DNA of 64,000 bases from JAEYOM01 sp036260935 (GCA_036260935.1 DATALQ010000051.1:1-64000); one strand, 5' to 3'; positions 12,714 through 22,691 are shown, numbered from the stretch's first letter. A program made the numbers and translations. Notes: generated by a model not told the origin, from the letters alone.

Positions 12714-13877
12714 TCAGGCAGTGAACTCCTCCTCATCCTCATATGCGGTTTTCTTTGTTCCGGTAGCCCTGATGATCAGTCCTCCTATACTTCCTGCCGC
12801 AAATGCGAATAAAACTGTGAAAACAATTCCGACAAGCTGTGCCTTGGCTATTCCGGGAACTACGAATATAACTATGATTCCTCCCAAAAGGCCCGGCATT
12901 CCATGAAGATTGTGAACGCCGCAGGTATCGACATTCTTAAGTATTTTCTGGAGCCTGGGCTGTATTACAACATAGCCCAAAACACACAATGCGCCTGCAA
13001 GAGCGCCTATACCGAAGGCTCCGGGCGCAGATACGATATTGCAGGTCGCGCCTATGGAGACGCCGCCGGCAAGAGCAGCGTTGGCCATATCCGCTATGCT
13101 GGTCTTACCTTTCCTCAGAAGTGAGCTCATGAGGTATGTAACCACCGTTGCACCGCATAATGCCAGAACGGTATTTATAACTGTTTTCGGCATCTGATCG
13201 GAAGGCACTATGGCACTGCAGAAGCTTGGCCAGAAAATCCACAGGACCATGGAACCCAGTATGGAGAACCTGTCCGAGGTAGCATCGCTCTCTATTGGTT
13301 TACTTCTGTCGGCTGCGGCAGTAAGTGCAAGTGAAAGCCCCAGACCGAAATATGCTCCAAAAGCGTGTATGACGATCGAGCCCGCAGAATCCGTAAAGCC
13401 ATTTGTCAGGCCAAGGCCGCCATCCAATACAAGCCATTCATTTATCATATATACGGGTACTATCAGAAGCGACAATATCGCATACTGATATAGACGCAGC
13501 CTGCCAAGGACCGCTCCCATGGCTATCAGCGCCGACGCGCATGCGAATTCGGCCAGCAGCAGTGAGGTTATGCTGCCTGCGTCTATAGCTTCGGAGGAAA
13601 TGACTCCCGTCGAACGCAACAGCATGTATAACGGCAATCCGACGCTTACGACCAGGAAAGTTCCCGTTGTTGCGCTGTAACCGTACTTCTTAACAAAAAC
13701 CATGAGGAAACCAAAGCCGATAAGTAGCATCGCAAGAATATGGATCGAAAAATTGTACTGTTCAACCTGCCTTAACCCGTCAATACCCGCCGCTGCTACA
13801 TCTCCCGATGCCCAGACCTGCATGGGCGTAAAGACCGTAATAAAGCCTACCAGAGAAAGAAAGATTCTTTTTTTCAC
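12714..13877 (-). CDS. Rh-type ammonium transporter
   Basis: The protein has 387 residues with an N-terminal signal and eleven predicted membrane helices. The twin-histidine pore is seen as His171 (AGSIVIHAFGAYFGL) and His322 (DTCGVHNLHGMPG). Both motifs are closer to the Rh (Rhesus) branch than to AmtB. Asp163, two residues before the AGS turn, matches the conserved structural Asp. It conducts NH3/NH4+ into the cell. There is no glnB/glnK partner next to it, unlike most amtB genes. The start is GTG at 13877 with GGGG 8 bases before it. A terminator follows. Confidence 0.92.
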   Translation of the reverse strand: MKKRIFLSLVGFITVFTPMQVWASGDVAAAGIDGLRQVEQYNFSIHILAMLLIGFGFLMVFVKKYGYSATTGTFLVVSVGLPLYMLLRSTGVISSEAIDAGSITSLLLAEFACASALIAMGAVLGRLRLYQYAILSLLIVPVYMINEWLVLDGGLGLTNGFTDSAGSIVIHAFGAYFGLGLSLALTAAADRSKPIESDATSDRFSILGSMVLWIFWPSFCSAIVPSDQMPKTVINTVLALCGATVVTYLMSSLLRKGKTSIADMANAALAGGVSIGATCNIVSAPGAFGIGALAGALCVLGYVVIQPRLQKILKNVDTCGVHNLHGMPGLLGGIIVIFVVPGIAKAQLVGIVFTVLFAFAAGSIGGLIIRATGTKKTAYEDEEEFTA

Positions 13878-14070
13878 CTTTTAATCCCCTTTTTAACTCA
13901 TATTTTTACAAAAATTATATTCCAGGTATGGCCAAAATGCAAGTTATTAGATGGAAAGTTTCAAAATGTTATAGGTTTATCACAGATCACGCTTTGTGTA
14001 TTTGTAAAGTCTACCACTAGAGCCTGTAGCAAACAGCTGAGATTTAAACAAGAATGACTGCATATCGCCT

Positions 14071-14106
14071 GCAATAATACTTGCATTTTCCTGCAAGTAT
14101 TATTGC
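14071..14106. repeat. Perfect 15-bp inverted repeat
   Basis: GCAATAATACTTGCA and its exact complement are separated by TTTTCC. It lies between the Amt/Rh gene and the SLH gene terminator. There is no T-run, so an operator or a simple fold-back is more likely than a terminator. Confidence 0.7.
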
Positions 14107-14111
14107 ATAGC

Positions 14112-14146
14112 AAAAAAGGACTCTGCATAGCACAGAGTCCTTTTTT
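14112..14146. terminator. Bidirectional terminator after the SLH gene
   Basis: AAAAAAGGACTCTG / CAGAGTCCTTTTTT with a short loop, 11 bases beyond the SLH gene stop codon. Confidence 0.92.
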
Positions 14147-14156
14147 CTTGTTAGTT

Positions 14157-17100
14157 TTAGAAACCTAAATTCATTATCATTCTACTCACCGAATTGTCCT
14201 CAATTCCATTCGTAAGTGCTGCCGCATTAGGTTTGATAAAAATCGTTCCTTCTTTTGCCACACCGGAAAATTGAATTATCACGCTTGTGGCTTCACCTGC
14301 ATTTCCCTGCAGCGTGATAGTATTGACTGTCAATTCTGTCGTTCCTGTATCAATTGTCCAATTGGCTGCATCTGCCGCACCAGCTGAAAATGTATCCTGA
14401 TACGCTGTCAAGCTTACTTCCAGGCTTGGATCCGATACGCCATACGATATCGTGCCTGCCAGCATCGCAGGATCGACCGCTTGTGCTGTCGTACGTGCAA
14501 CCGTTCCGGAGTAGTCGCCCGAAGCCGTAAATGTTACTTTGAAAAACTTACCCATAGCATCTCCGGGAATTGTATAAGCGGCACTTGTCGCACCTTCTAT
14601 ATCCGTGTATATACCATCCACCGTCGTATTGGATACACTCCATTGATATGTTCCTGTTGCGTCCGACGGTGTCGTTACTGCTGTCAATGTTGCTCCAAGA
14701 ACGGTGCTGCCATTGATGCTGACAGAACTGACTGGGGTTCCTACAGTCTCTGCAGCAGCTACTGCCAATGTCGCAGCGCTTGTTACCGTTCCGCTGAAAC
14801 TTCCCGTACCTGTCGCCGAAACTTTGATAAACTTTCCTGTATCACCTGAAACCGGGGTGTATTTGCTTGATGTTGCTCCTGAAATGTTCATATATGTTCC
14901 ATCAACCGTATCACATATCTTCCACTGGTAGCTTACCGTAGCTTCTGCCGGCGTTAATACAGCAGTCAGATCTTTACCGACCGCGGCCTCGCCGGTAATA
15001 CCGACAGAACTGACAGTACCCGGCAGGTTAAAGTTTGCAGTGGCTGATCCGGACAATTTGTTCTTTCCAGTGATCGTTATAAGTGCGTTATTTGCAAAAG
15101 ATGTCCCGCTCTTTATCTTAATGATGCCTACATATGTTGTTACAGCAGGGTCTGAATCGACATCCGAGACAAGTACATTAAACTTTCCGTTTGTCGGCGT
15201 CCCGGAGCCGGACTCACCCGCGTATGATACTTCTCCTACCGTGACAGTTAAATCGTTAATATCGATTTTTGTGGCATCTCCATCTCCGGATGGATAGAAA
15301 TTGATCCAGGCTAAATAGCTATTGGAATAATTACCATTGAAAGCTATGCCATTGAACGTGAATGATTCTGCCGGTTCTGCGGCAGCTATCGCCGATGTCG
15401 CCGCACTTGTCACCGTTCCGGTGTAGCTTCCTGAAGCGGTAAATTTAACTTTAATAAACTTCCCTTCATCACCAGGAAGAATTGTATAAGCAGCGGCTGT
15501 CGCACCTGATATATTCACGTAGGTGCCATCTACCGCATCGGAAATACTCCATTGATAAGTACCTGTTGCGCTTGATGGCGTCGATGCTGCTGTCAGTGTT
15601 GCTCCAACAACCGCGTCACCGGTAATACCTACAGAACTGACAGCAACCGGTAGGTTAAAATTGGCAGTGGCTGATCCGGTCAGTTTGTTCTGACCAGTGA
15701 TCGTTATAAGAGCGTTATCCGCAAAAGGTGTCCCGCTCTTTATCTTAATGATGCCTACATATGTTGTTACAGCAGGGTCGGGATCGACATCCGAGACAAG
15801 TACATTAAACCTGCCGTCTGTTGGCGTTCCGGAACCGGATTCACCCGCATATGATACTTCTCCTACTGTGACAATTAAATCGTTAATATCGATTTTTGTG
15901 GCGTCTCCATCTCCGGATGGATAGAAATTGATCCAGGCTAAATTGCTATTGGAATAATTACTATTGAAAGCTATGCTATTGAACGTGAATGTTTCTGCCT
16001 GTTCTGCAGCTGCTACAGCCGATGTCGCCGCACTTGTCACCGTTCCGGTGTAGCTTCCCGTACCTGTAGCCGAGACTTTGATAAACTTGCCTGTATCACC
16101 TGAAACCGGGGTGTATTTGTTTGATGTAGCTCCTGAAATGTTCGTATATGTTCCATTAACCGTATCACATATCTTCCACTGGTAGCTTACTGTGGCTTCT
16201 ATCGGCGTTAATACAGCAGTCAGTTCTTTACCGACCGTGGTCTCGCCGCTAATACTGACGGCGTTTACAGGAGTTGCAGATGGTACTGCCGTGAATCTGG
16301 CATATAGAGTAATATCAGCCGTTATGACACTCGGTCCCGCCACATATGGTACTGTGCAAGCTGCGTTTGTGAACCAGCCGTTAAACGTATACCCTGCCTT
16401 CGACAATACCGGCGCCATGAATGCCACGCCTTCGGTGGCGGTCGCCGTTGCCACATAGTTCGTTGCACTCGCGATATCTGCCAGATCGTTATTGCCTGTT
16501 CCTGCTGCAAATGTTACCGTATACGTATGAAGTGTCTGGTTACTGAGCGTAATTACCGATTCACCTTTTACACCCGGTGTACCGACTGAGATCGCTGTAA
16601 CTTTTACCTGTCCATCCTTTACTGCCGTCATTAACCCTGTTCCACTTATAGTTGCCTTATCCGTAGGTGTGCCGTCCGTATTCGTCACCGACCAGGTCAA
16701 CGATTTATCACTTGCGTCAGCAGGAGATATGGCGGCATTCATCTGTAATGTGCCGTTATGTACAGTTATCGTCGTGGCACCGCCCTGTCCTGTGACAGCT
16801 ATGGAACTTACCGGGATGTTCGAGTCTCCGCTGTCGTTTCCTGTGCTTCCGGTGTTTCCGCTTGTTCCCGGGTCGCTGACAACCGGCCCGTCCGTAGTAG
16901 CATGCGATCCTGCCGGAACAGTAGTTGCCCCCGCTGTAACTCCGGTTGTTCCTGCGGCCGCAGAGACCGCTGTTCCGGGTGTTGTAACCGCAACGTTGCT
17001 TGCATTAGCTTCAACAGTTCCAACTACACCATTTCCATTGATATTTGCGCCATTACTGTTTACTACTACATTTTGAACTGTAGCGCCGGCAGAAGCAGTA

Positions 17101-18197
17101 ATGGTAGCATTTTCAGCTTCCACTTTAACACTTTTTATCGTTGAATTTGCACCGACGATAATAGCAGAGCTTTTCCCTTCAATTGTGGCCGAGGCAATCG
17201 TTGCTCCGGATGCAGTTACCGTAACATCGGAAGCGGTTACCGATACGGATCCGACGTCGCCCTCAATTATGACATCGTCGTTACCGTCAACTACAACCTC
17301 GCCAATTTGCACCCCGTCTTCGGAGTAGACTCTGACCTGTCCCTCGACACGCGCTATAACTATATTGGGAATATTAGAGTTACCTATGACTTTAATGGAG
17401 TGTATGCCACCGCCGCGAACCACTGTTCTGCCTGTAACAACAACACCGTCGAGAGTTATGTTTCCATTTCCCACGCCATCGCCGATAATCAAATCACCTT
17501 TTACAGTGACATCTTTCAACGTTACATCCGGCACATTTATCATTGCATTACCGACAATATCCGTTTTGTAGGTTCCTGCCGCCGTGATATATTTTTTCAA
17601 TAGGTTATCCATTATTTGAGCAAACTCAGCTCTCGTTATGTAACTCTTCGGGTTCAGCTTGCCATTGGACCCACCGATATACCCCGCGGAAACAAGGGAA
17701 GCTGTACCATCCTGTGCCCATTGGCTTACGGAAGCTTTATCGCTGAACTTGTCAAGCGAACTCTGAGGTGAACCAGATAACTTGAAAACGCGGGCAAGGG
17801 CGGCAAATGCTTCCTCACGGGTAATATCCGCGTCAGGATTCAATTTGTTTCCACTGCCCTCAAATACTTTCATTTGAACGGCCTTGGCCATATCTTCATA
17901 ATACCATGCGTCTGCTTTTACATCTGTGAAATTGTTCAGCGACGCCTTTTCAGATGCGCCAAAGGCACGGTTTAAAACAGCCGCCATTTGTGCTCTTGTA
18001 AGATGATCCTTTGGCATGATCCTACCATTATCACCATTTAACAAACCATTGCCCACAGCATTCTCTAGTGCGATTTTTGACCAGCCATCCGGCATATCGG
18101 TAAATTGTGAAGCAAATGCAGCTGACGGTAGCATCGCAAGCAGTATGCAAAACACTGCCAATATTGCTATGCTTTTTTTTACTCTTGTTGCAAACAT
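14157..18197 (-). CDS. Giant SLH-domain cell-wall protein with Ig-like and 113-residue duplicated modules
   Basis: The protein has 1346 residues. A signal peptide ends near residue 29 (AFA). Three SLH domains (about 31-75, 90-132, 148-190; each ends in an LTRAQ, ITREEA or ITRAEF motif) would bind secondary cell-wall polymer. Residues 205-440 are Val/Asn/Gly-rich repeats likely to form a beta-solenoid, then a Gly/Ser/Thr linker. A Big_2-like domain (470-555) and an InlB B-repeat-like unit (560-640, GYTFNGWFTNAAC) follow. Four Ig-like modules with SYQWKICD or TYQWS cores alternate with two nearly identical 113-residue modules (735-847, 944-1059). It is a surface adhesin or scaffold; no catalytic motif is visible. 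GAGGGG precedes the ATG. Confidence 0.9.
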   Translation of the reverse strand: MFATRVKKSIAILAVFCILLAMLPSAAFASQFTDMPDGWSKIALENAVGNGLLNGDNGRIMPKDHLTRAQMAAVLNRAFGASEKASLNNFTDVKADAWYYEDMAKAVQMKVFEGSGNKLNPDADITREEAFAALARVFKLSGSPQSSLDKFSDKASVSQWAQDGTASLVSAGYIGGSNGKLNPKSYITRAEFAQIMDNLLKKYITAAGTYKTDIVGNAMINVPDVTLKDVTVKGDLIIGDGVGNGNITLDGVVVTGRTVVRGGGIHSIKVIGNSNIPNIVIARVEGQVRVYSEDGVQIGEVVVDGNDDVIIEGDVGSVSVTASDVTVTASGATIASATIEGKSSAIIVGANSTIKSVKVEAENATITASAGATVQNVVVNSNGANINGNGVVGTVEANASNVAVTTPGTAVSAAAGTTGVTAGATTVPAGSHATTDGPVVSDPGTSGNTGSTGNDSGDSNIPVSSIAVTGQGGATTITVHNGTLQMNAAISPADASDKSLTWSVTNTDGTPTDKATISGTGLMTAVKDGQVKVTAISVGTPGVKGESVITLSNQTLHTYTVTFAAGTGNNDLADIASATNYVATATATEGVAFMAPVLSKAGYTFNGWFTNAACTVPYVAGPSVITADITLYARFTAVPSATPVNAVSISGETTVGKELTAVLTPIEATVSYQWKICDTVNGTYTNISGATSNKYTPVSGDTGKFIKVSATGTGSYTGTVTSAATSAVAAAEQAETFTFNSIAFNSNYSNSNLAWINFYPSGDGDATKIDINDLIVTVGEVSYAGESGSGTPTDGRFNVLVSDVDPDPAVTTYVGIIKIKSGTPFADNALITITGQNKLTGSATANFNLPVAVSSVGITGDAVVGATLTAASTPSSATGTYQWSISDAVDGTYVNISGATAAAYTILPGDEGKFIKVKFTASGSYTGTVTSAATSAIAAAEPAESFTFNGIAFNGNYSNSYLAWINFYPSGDGDATKIDINDLTVTVGEVSYAGESGSGTPTNGKFNVLVSDVDSDPAVTTYVGIIKIKSGTSFANNALITITGKNKLSGSATANFNLPGTVSSVGITGEAAVGKDLTAVLTPAEATVSYQWKICDTVDGTYMNISGATSSKYTPVSGDTGKFIKVSATGTGSFSGTVTSAATLAVAAAETVGTPVSSVSINGSTVLGATLTAVTTPSDATGTYQWSVSNTTVDGIYTDIEGATSAAYTIPGDAMGKFFKVTFTASGDYSGTVARTTAQAVDPAMLAGTISYGVSDPSLEVSLTAYQDTFSAGAADAANWTIDTGTTELTVNTITLQGNAGEATSVIIQFSGVAKEGTIFIKPNAAALTNGIEDNSVSRMIMNLGF
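15020..15365 (-). repeat. Intragenic direct repeat, copy 2 (113-residue module)
   Basis: About 346 bp nearly identical to 15647-15992, offset 627 bp. It encodes a module starting FTFNGIAFNGNYSN and ending in FNLP. Confidence 0.9.
15647..15992 (-). repeat. Intragenic direct repeat, copy 1 (113-residue module)
   Basis: Partner of 15020-15365. Differences are scattered single bases, many of them synonymous, indicating a recent duplication or gene conversion. Confidence 0.9.
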
Positions 18198-18255
18198 AGT
18201 TATCCCCTCTCGTAAAATAATAGTTGCGTGGATCTTTTATGGAACATTTTCAATA

Positions 18256-18284
18256 ATTATACAATCTTATATAAAATTGTGCAA
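18256..18284 (-). promoter_or_regulatory. Promoter of the SLH gene
   Basis: On the minus strand TTGCAC, a 17-base spacer and TATAAT, about 60 bases upstream of the start codon. Confidence 0.8.
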
Positions 18285-18463
18285 GATTAATTGCATTCTT
18301 CAAATGCCGTTCATCGTATGGTTCGGCGCCGAAATTATAGGAAAGAAAAATAAGATGAAATCCGCATGCGGCGGAAGTTAATTATTGCCAATGGTGAAAT
18401 ATTGCATTAGAATGATAACAAATTTTATGTTTTCCGGCGACACAATATTTATGGAGGCAACCG

Positions 18464-19069
18464 ATGTATAATGTAGGCATTCTATTGTTCGACGATATCG
18501 AACTCCTGGATTTTGCAGGTCCGTTCGAGGTGTTCTCCGTCACTTCTGAGTTGAATAATTATGAGCTGTTCAACGTTTTTACAGTAGCACGGAACTGTGA
18601 GGAAAAAAGGTCGGTGAACGGACTTAAAAATATTCCCGATTACAATTTTGGCAACCATCCCGGCATCGATATCCTGGTCATACCGGGCGGAGTGGGCTCA
18701 AAAACCGAAATGATGAAAGAAGATGTTCTTGAATGGATATACCGTAACTACAGCAGTTCGAATATAACAATGTCCGTATGCTCGGGCGCAAGGTTTTTGG
18801 GGAAACTTGGCCTGTTGGATGGCTTGGAGTGTACCACGCATCACGAAGTGATGGAGCACCTGAAGGAAATTGCCCCAAAGGCTATTATCAATAGTACGAA
18901 GAGGTTCACAGATAACGGCAGAATATGCACTTCTGCAGGCATATCAGCAGGAATCGACCTATCGCTGCATATCGTTGAAAAGCTGTACGGGATTGAAGTC
19001 GCCGGTAAAACCAGGGCATATATGGAATATGGAGACTGGGAGAAATATCAACCCCAAATTACGAAATAA
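18464..19069 (+). CDS. DJ-1/PfpI-family protein
   Basis: The protein has 201 residues, a single class I glutamine amidotransferase-like domain of the DJ-1/PfpI superfamily. Glu17 region LLDFAGPFEVF, IPGG near 73-76, and the nucleophile elbow SVCSGAR with Cys106 are present, followed by TTHH and SAGISAGIDL as in the AraC-regulator/isonitrile-hydratase branch. There is no C-terminal AraC HTH, so it is not a transcription factor. Possible roles are isonitrile hydratase, glyoxalase or deglycase-like activity, but substrate is unknown. GGAGG precedes the ATG. The gene is flanked by a divergent SLH gene and an unrelated kinase. Confidence 0.88.
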   Translation: MYNVGILLFDDIELLDFAGPFEVFSVTSELNNYELFNVFTVARNCEEKRSVNGLKNIPDYNFGNHPGIDILVIPGGVGSKTEMMKEDVLEWIYRNYSSSNITMSVCSGARFLGKLGLLDGLECTTHHEVMEHLKEIAPKAIINSTKRFTDNGRICTSAGISAGIDLSLHIVEKLYGIEVAGKTRAYMEYGDWEKYQPQITK

Positions 19070-19154
19070 TTCACCTTGGAGAAGCCTCCGGAAAGTAATA
19101 TAAATATACTATCGATGTACTATTATCGGCAGTAAAGGGGGCATTTCCCACATA

Positions 19155-20972
19155 ATGGCGCTATTGGTCAGGCCGGAAGTGGGATCTGAATGTTCTATGC
19201 TTGGAGCGACCGGATTTTTTCGTAAATGGATGGCCAGCCTCAAAATCAGCACAAAGATAATGCTGTTTTATTTCCTTCTGTTTATGTTCACCATCCTTGT
19301 GAGCAGCTTCCTTTATCAGAGGATATATACCGGAATAATATCGGGCAAGGTCAGTGAAATGTCCGTCCAAACCCTTTATTCCATCAGCGCGAACATAGAC
19401 TCGGTCATCGAAAACGCGGATAACTATTCTAAAACGATCTTTACAAACGACAACCTGCAGAGCATGCTTAAAAACGCAAAGCAATACATCGACCTGATTG
19501 CGCAGAACAGGGTCAGAGCATATCTCATCAAGCTTACGGAAACCATACCCAGCATCACTTCCGTATATCTGTTCGACAACTATGGCAATCGCTTATCGAT
19601 GGACAAACAGCAGATCAAGGTCCTGACGACAGACAACGTAAATGAAGCGCCGTGGTACAGGGATGCAAGAGAAAGCAGAGGGTACTACATCCTAAGGCTG
19701 AATGCCGGAGGGATCTTTGAAAAAGCTCCCGGAGGCAATTACATTTCTCTGATCCGGGTCGTCAATGATCTGCAGGATCAACGCCCCATCGGTATCCTAT
19801 TGATGAACCTGCCTGAAAAATCCTTTATCAATACATACAAGGATCTCGTCAGCAAATACGGGATGCAGGTCATCCTGCTCGATGAAAACAATGAGAAAAT
19901 AATAGATACGGGAAGCACCGAATTCGACAGCTTGATACCCGGGATGATCACGGATCGGGAATACAGCACAGAGGTGGTTAAGGTCAACAGACAGGAATAC
20001 CTGGTTTCATACCTTAACATAAAGTATAACTGGAAGATAATAAGCATTGCTCCGTTCAGCGAATTATCCAGAGAATCGAGCATTTTCAGCTTTATAGCCT
20101 TTATTGTAATCGCGCTCAACAGCATCCTGTTGTTCATGGGGTCCGTATTTATCTCGAGGCTCATCACCAATCCCGTCAAGAAGCTCCTGAGAGCAATGAA
20201 AGGCATCGAAAAAAACGAATTCGGCACGGTAGACCTTAAAATGGGCAGCAGAGAGTTCAATAAGCTTCAGGATGGCTATAACAGGATGGTCACTGAAATA
20301 CAAAAACTGATAGAAAAGATACTGGAGGAGCAGAAAATCAAGCGGAAGGCGGAACTTGACGTACTCCAGGCCCAGATAAAGCCGCATTTCCTATACAATA
20401 CCTTTGACGCGATAAGCTTCCTGGCCCTTGAAGGCAGGAGCGACGAAGTTTACACGATAATGAAAGCGCTCGGGAGTTACTACAGAACCAGCCTCAATAA
20501 AGGCAGCGAGGTTATAACCGTCGCAGAGGAAATCGATGTTGTGAGGAACTATCTCACGATTCAGAAAATAAGGTACGGCGATATACTCACCGACAGCTAC
20601 GAAATCGAACCCGGCATCGGAAAAACGAGGATATTGAAGCTCGTCCTCCAGCCGCTTGTGGAGAACGCTCTGTATCACGGCATCAAACCCAGGGGTGAGT
20701 CGGGACATATAAGCGTATCGGCAGTAAGGCAGGACGGATATGTCAGATTGACCGTCAGTGATAACGGCGTAGGCATGACCGAGGACAGGATCCAAAAGTT
20801 ATTCGAAGGAATAGAGCCAGGTGAAGAAACAAGCTTTGGATTGAGGGGCACGATCGAACGCCTCCGCATTTTTTACGGGATCGAAAATGTATTATCCATA
20901 AAAAGCCGGCCCGGCATCGGAACGGAAGTGACGCTGACCATACCGGCGGAAAGGCAGGATCAGGCGGAATGA
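19155..20972 (+). CDS. YesM-type sensor histidine kinase
   Basis: The protein has 605 residues. A transmembrane helix at about 33-54, an extracytoplasmic Cache-like sensor (55-305), a second helix (309-334), a HAMP linker (335-390), then the His_kinase-type dimerisation domain with phospho-acceptor His411 in QIKPHFLYNTFD, and a HATPase_c domain with LVENALYHGIKP (N box), DNGVGM (G1) and GLRGTIERL. This is the YesM/LytS-like class that senses extracellular carbohydrate. It overlaps the response regulator by 4 bases (ATGA). The AAAGGGGG upstream is 14 bases from this ATG, so an internal ATG (19197 or 19230) could be the true start. Confidence 0.93.
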   Translation: MALLVRPEVGSECSMLGATGFFRKWMASLKISTKIMLFYFLLFMFTILVSSFLYQRIYTGIISGKVSEMSVQTLYSISANIDSVIENADNYSKTIFTNDNLQSMLKNAKQYIDLIAQNRVRAYLIKLTETIPSITSVYLFDNYGNRLSMDKQQIKVLTTDNVNEAPWYRDARESRGYYILRLNAGGIFEKAPGGNYISLIRVVNDLQDQRPIGILLMNLPEKSFINTYKDLVSKYGMQVILLDENNEKIIDTGSTEFDSLIPGMITDREYSTEVVKVNRQEYLVSYLNIKYNWKIISIAPFSELSRESSIFSFIAFIVIALNSILLFMGSVFISRLITNPVKKLLRAMKGIEKNEFGTVDLKMGSREFNKLQDGYNRMVTEIQKLIEKILEEQKIKRKAELDVLQAQIKPHFLYNTFDAISFLALEGRSDEVYTIMKALGSYYRTSLNKGSEVITVAEEIDVVRNYLTIQKIRYGDILTDSYEIEPGIGKTRILKLVLQPLVENALYHGIKPRGESGHISVSAVRQDGYVRLTVSDNGVGMTEDRIQKLFEGIEPGEETSFGLRGTIERLRIFYGIENVLSIKSRPGIGTEVTLTIPAERQDQAE

Positions 20973-22582
20973 GTGACGGCTTGCTAAAGGTGCTTTTAGT
21001 AGATGACGAATATATGGTACGCGGTCTTCTCAAAAGGTGCATCGACTGGAATGAGATCGGAATGGAGATCATCGGCGAAGCCTCCGGTGCACAGGAGGCT
21101 CTGGAGCTCACAGACAGGCTCAGCCCCGACATCATATTCACGGACATATGCATGCCCTACATGGACGGTATCGAATTGAGCGGGCTGGTGTTCGAGAAAT
21201 ATCCCAATATAAAGATAGTGATACTTACGGGCTATGAAGAATTCGAGTACGCAAAAAAGAGCCTGAAGCTCGGAATAGCCGATTTCCTGCTGAAACCGAT
21301 AAATGACGATGAGATAAGAAAATCCGCACTCGATATGAAGAAAAAAATCGAAGCCGAAAGGTCCCACTCCAACGAATACAACAGACTGAAAACTCAGCTT
21401 GAGGAAAACCGGCCCTATATGAAGGAAAAATTCCTGAATGAATTCATACGCGGAGATATACCTGAAGCTGAAGTATCCGAAAAGCTGGCCTATTTCGATC
21501 TGAATTTCGTATCCGGTACTTTCCAGGCGGCTTTCCTTGAAGCTGACCGTCCGCACGGGGATATCACGACGGGCGCCGAGGAAAAGCTTATTCTCCGGCT
21601 GCAATGCATGGAGGAGGTCAGGCTCTTTTTCAGGAATGACCCATGTATTACGGTATTCTTTGACAACAACCAGAAGATAGCTGTTTTGAATACGGCCACC
21701 GATATCGATTTTATCGAATGCTGCGAGACCTTGAGGATCATGCTGGCAAATAAGATAAAGTGCGCGGTTACGATCGGAATAGGTAACCCCTGCAATGGAC
21801 CGGAAAATATACGGCAAACCTGCAGGGAAGCAATTTATGCTTTGAATTACAGCGCTGTACTCGGAAAAAACCAGGTGATCAGCTACAGTGTCATAGATCT
21901 TTCTCAAAAGAAGCCGCTCCAGCTACACGGCAAAACCTCCGAGGAATTCGAGTTTTGCATAAAGGCGGGGCTTACTGAAAAAGCCCTGGAGCTTTTCTGT
22001 GTCTCATGCGATGTTATCGGCCCTGAAATTTCCGATACTGCGGAAACAATGCGAATAGTATCATCCAATACCATATCCGTGATATTATCCGCCATCAATG
22101 AGACAGGCCTCAGGATAAGCGATGTCTTCGAGGACGGCGGAGAGCCTTTCAAGCAGGTTTTCAGAATAGATACGCTACCTGAAATGAAGGAGTACATATC
22201 TTCAGTCATCCGCAAGACTACGGAACTGGTGGAAAAACTCAAGACAAAAAAAGTGAACAAGACCATCACCGATATAAAGGAATACATAAACGTCAGCATT
22301 TCTGCCGATGACCTTTCCCCCGCCTCCATTGCCGGGAAGTTCTACCTGAACCCCAGCTACCTGAGCCGGGTATTCAAGCAGGAGACAGGACAGACTTTGA
22401 CCGAATATATTACGAAAGCAAGGATGGAACTGGCTGTCAGGCTTCTCGACCAAACTGATCTGAAAGCATACGAGATCGCCGAAAGGATCGGGATCCAGGA
22501 TCCGCATTATTTCAGCATCTGCTTCAAAAAGTTTACGGGCATGTCAGTAAATGATTACAGAAGATTATCCGGCAAATCGTAA
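20969..22582 (+). CDS. YesN-type response regulator with AraC DNA-binding domain
   Basis: The protein has 537 residues. Receiver domain 5-125 with acidic pair Asp12/Asp13, phospho-acceptor Asp59 (FTDICMP) and Lys108 (LKPI). A middle region of about 290 residues is typical of YesN. Two AraC helix-turn-helices occupy the last 100 residues (SPASIAGKFYLNPSYLSRVFKQETG, then AYEIAERIGIQDPHYFSICFKK). Translationally coupled to the kinase. It most probably activates the sugar transporter genes starting 120 bases downstream. Confidence 0.94.
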   Translation: MSDGLLKVLLVDDEYMVRGLLKRCIDWNEIGMEIIGEASGAQEALELTDRLSPDIIFTDICMPYMDGIELSGLVFEKYPNIKIVILTGYEEFEYAKKSLKLGIADFLLKPINDDEIRKSALDMKKKIEAERSHSNEYNRLKTQLEENRPYMKEKFLNEFIRGDIPEAEVSEKLAYFDLNFVSGTFQAAFLEADRPHGDITTGAEEKLILRLQCMEEVRLFFRNDPCITVFFDNNQKIAVLNTATDIDFIECCETLRIMLANKIKCAVTIGIGNPCNGPENIRQTCREAIYALNYSAVLGKNQVISYSVIDLSQKKPLQLHGKTSEEFEFCIKAGLTEKALELFCVSCDVIGPEISDTAETMRIVSSNTISVILSAINETGLRISDVFEDGGEPFKQVFRIDTLPEMKEYISSVIRKTTELVEKLKTKKVNKTITDIKEYINVSISADDLSPASIAGKFYLNPSYLSRVFKQETGQTLTEYITKARMELAVRLLDQTDLKAYEIAERIGIQDPHYFSICFKKFTGMSVNDYRRLSGKS

Positions 22583-22641
22583 AAATAGTTACAGTTTGTG
22601 TAAAACCAATGAATTTTCTTGGCCCTGACCATATTTTACTA

Positions 22642-22691
22642 TTTAATCAGACACTAACAGTGTAAACAAGTTTACACTAGTTCTGATTAAA
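22642..22691 (+). promoter_or_regulatory. Nested palindrome upstream of the sugar-binding protein gene
   Basis: The inner arms AGTGTAAAC / GTTTACACT are separated by AA (22659-22678), and the outer arms TTTAATCAGA / TCTGATTAAA are perfect (22642-22651 and 22682-22691). The inner part resembles a LacI/CcpA-class operator but has AA instead of CG at the centre. It ends one base before the GGGGG ribosome binding site, so it could also regulate as RNA. Confidence 0.65.
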
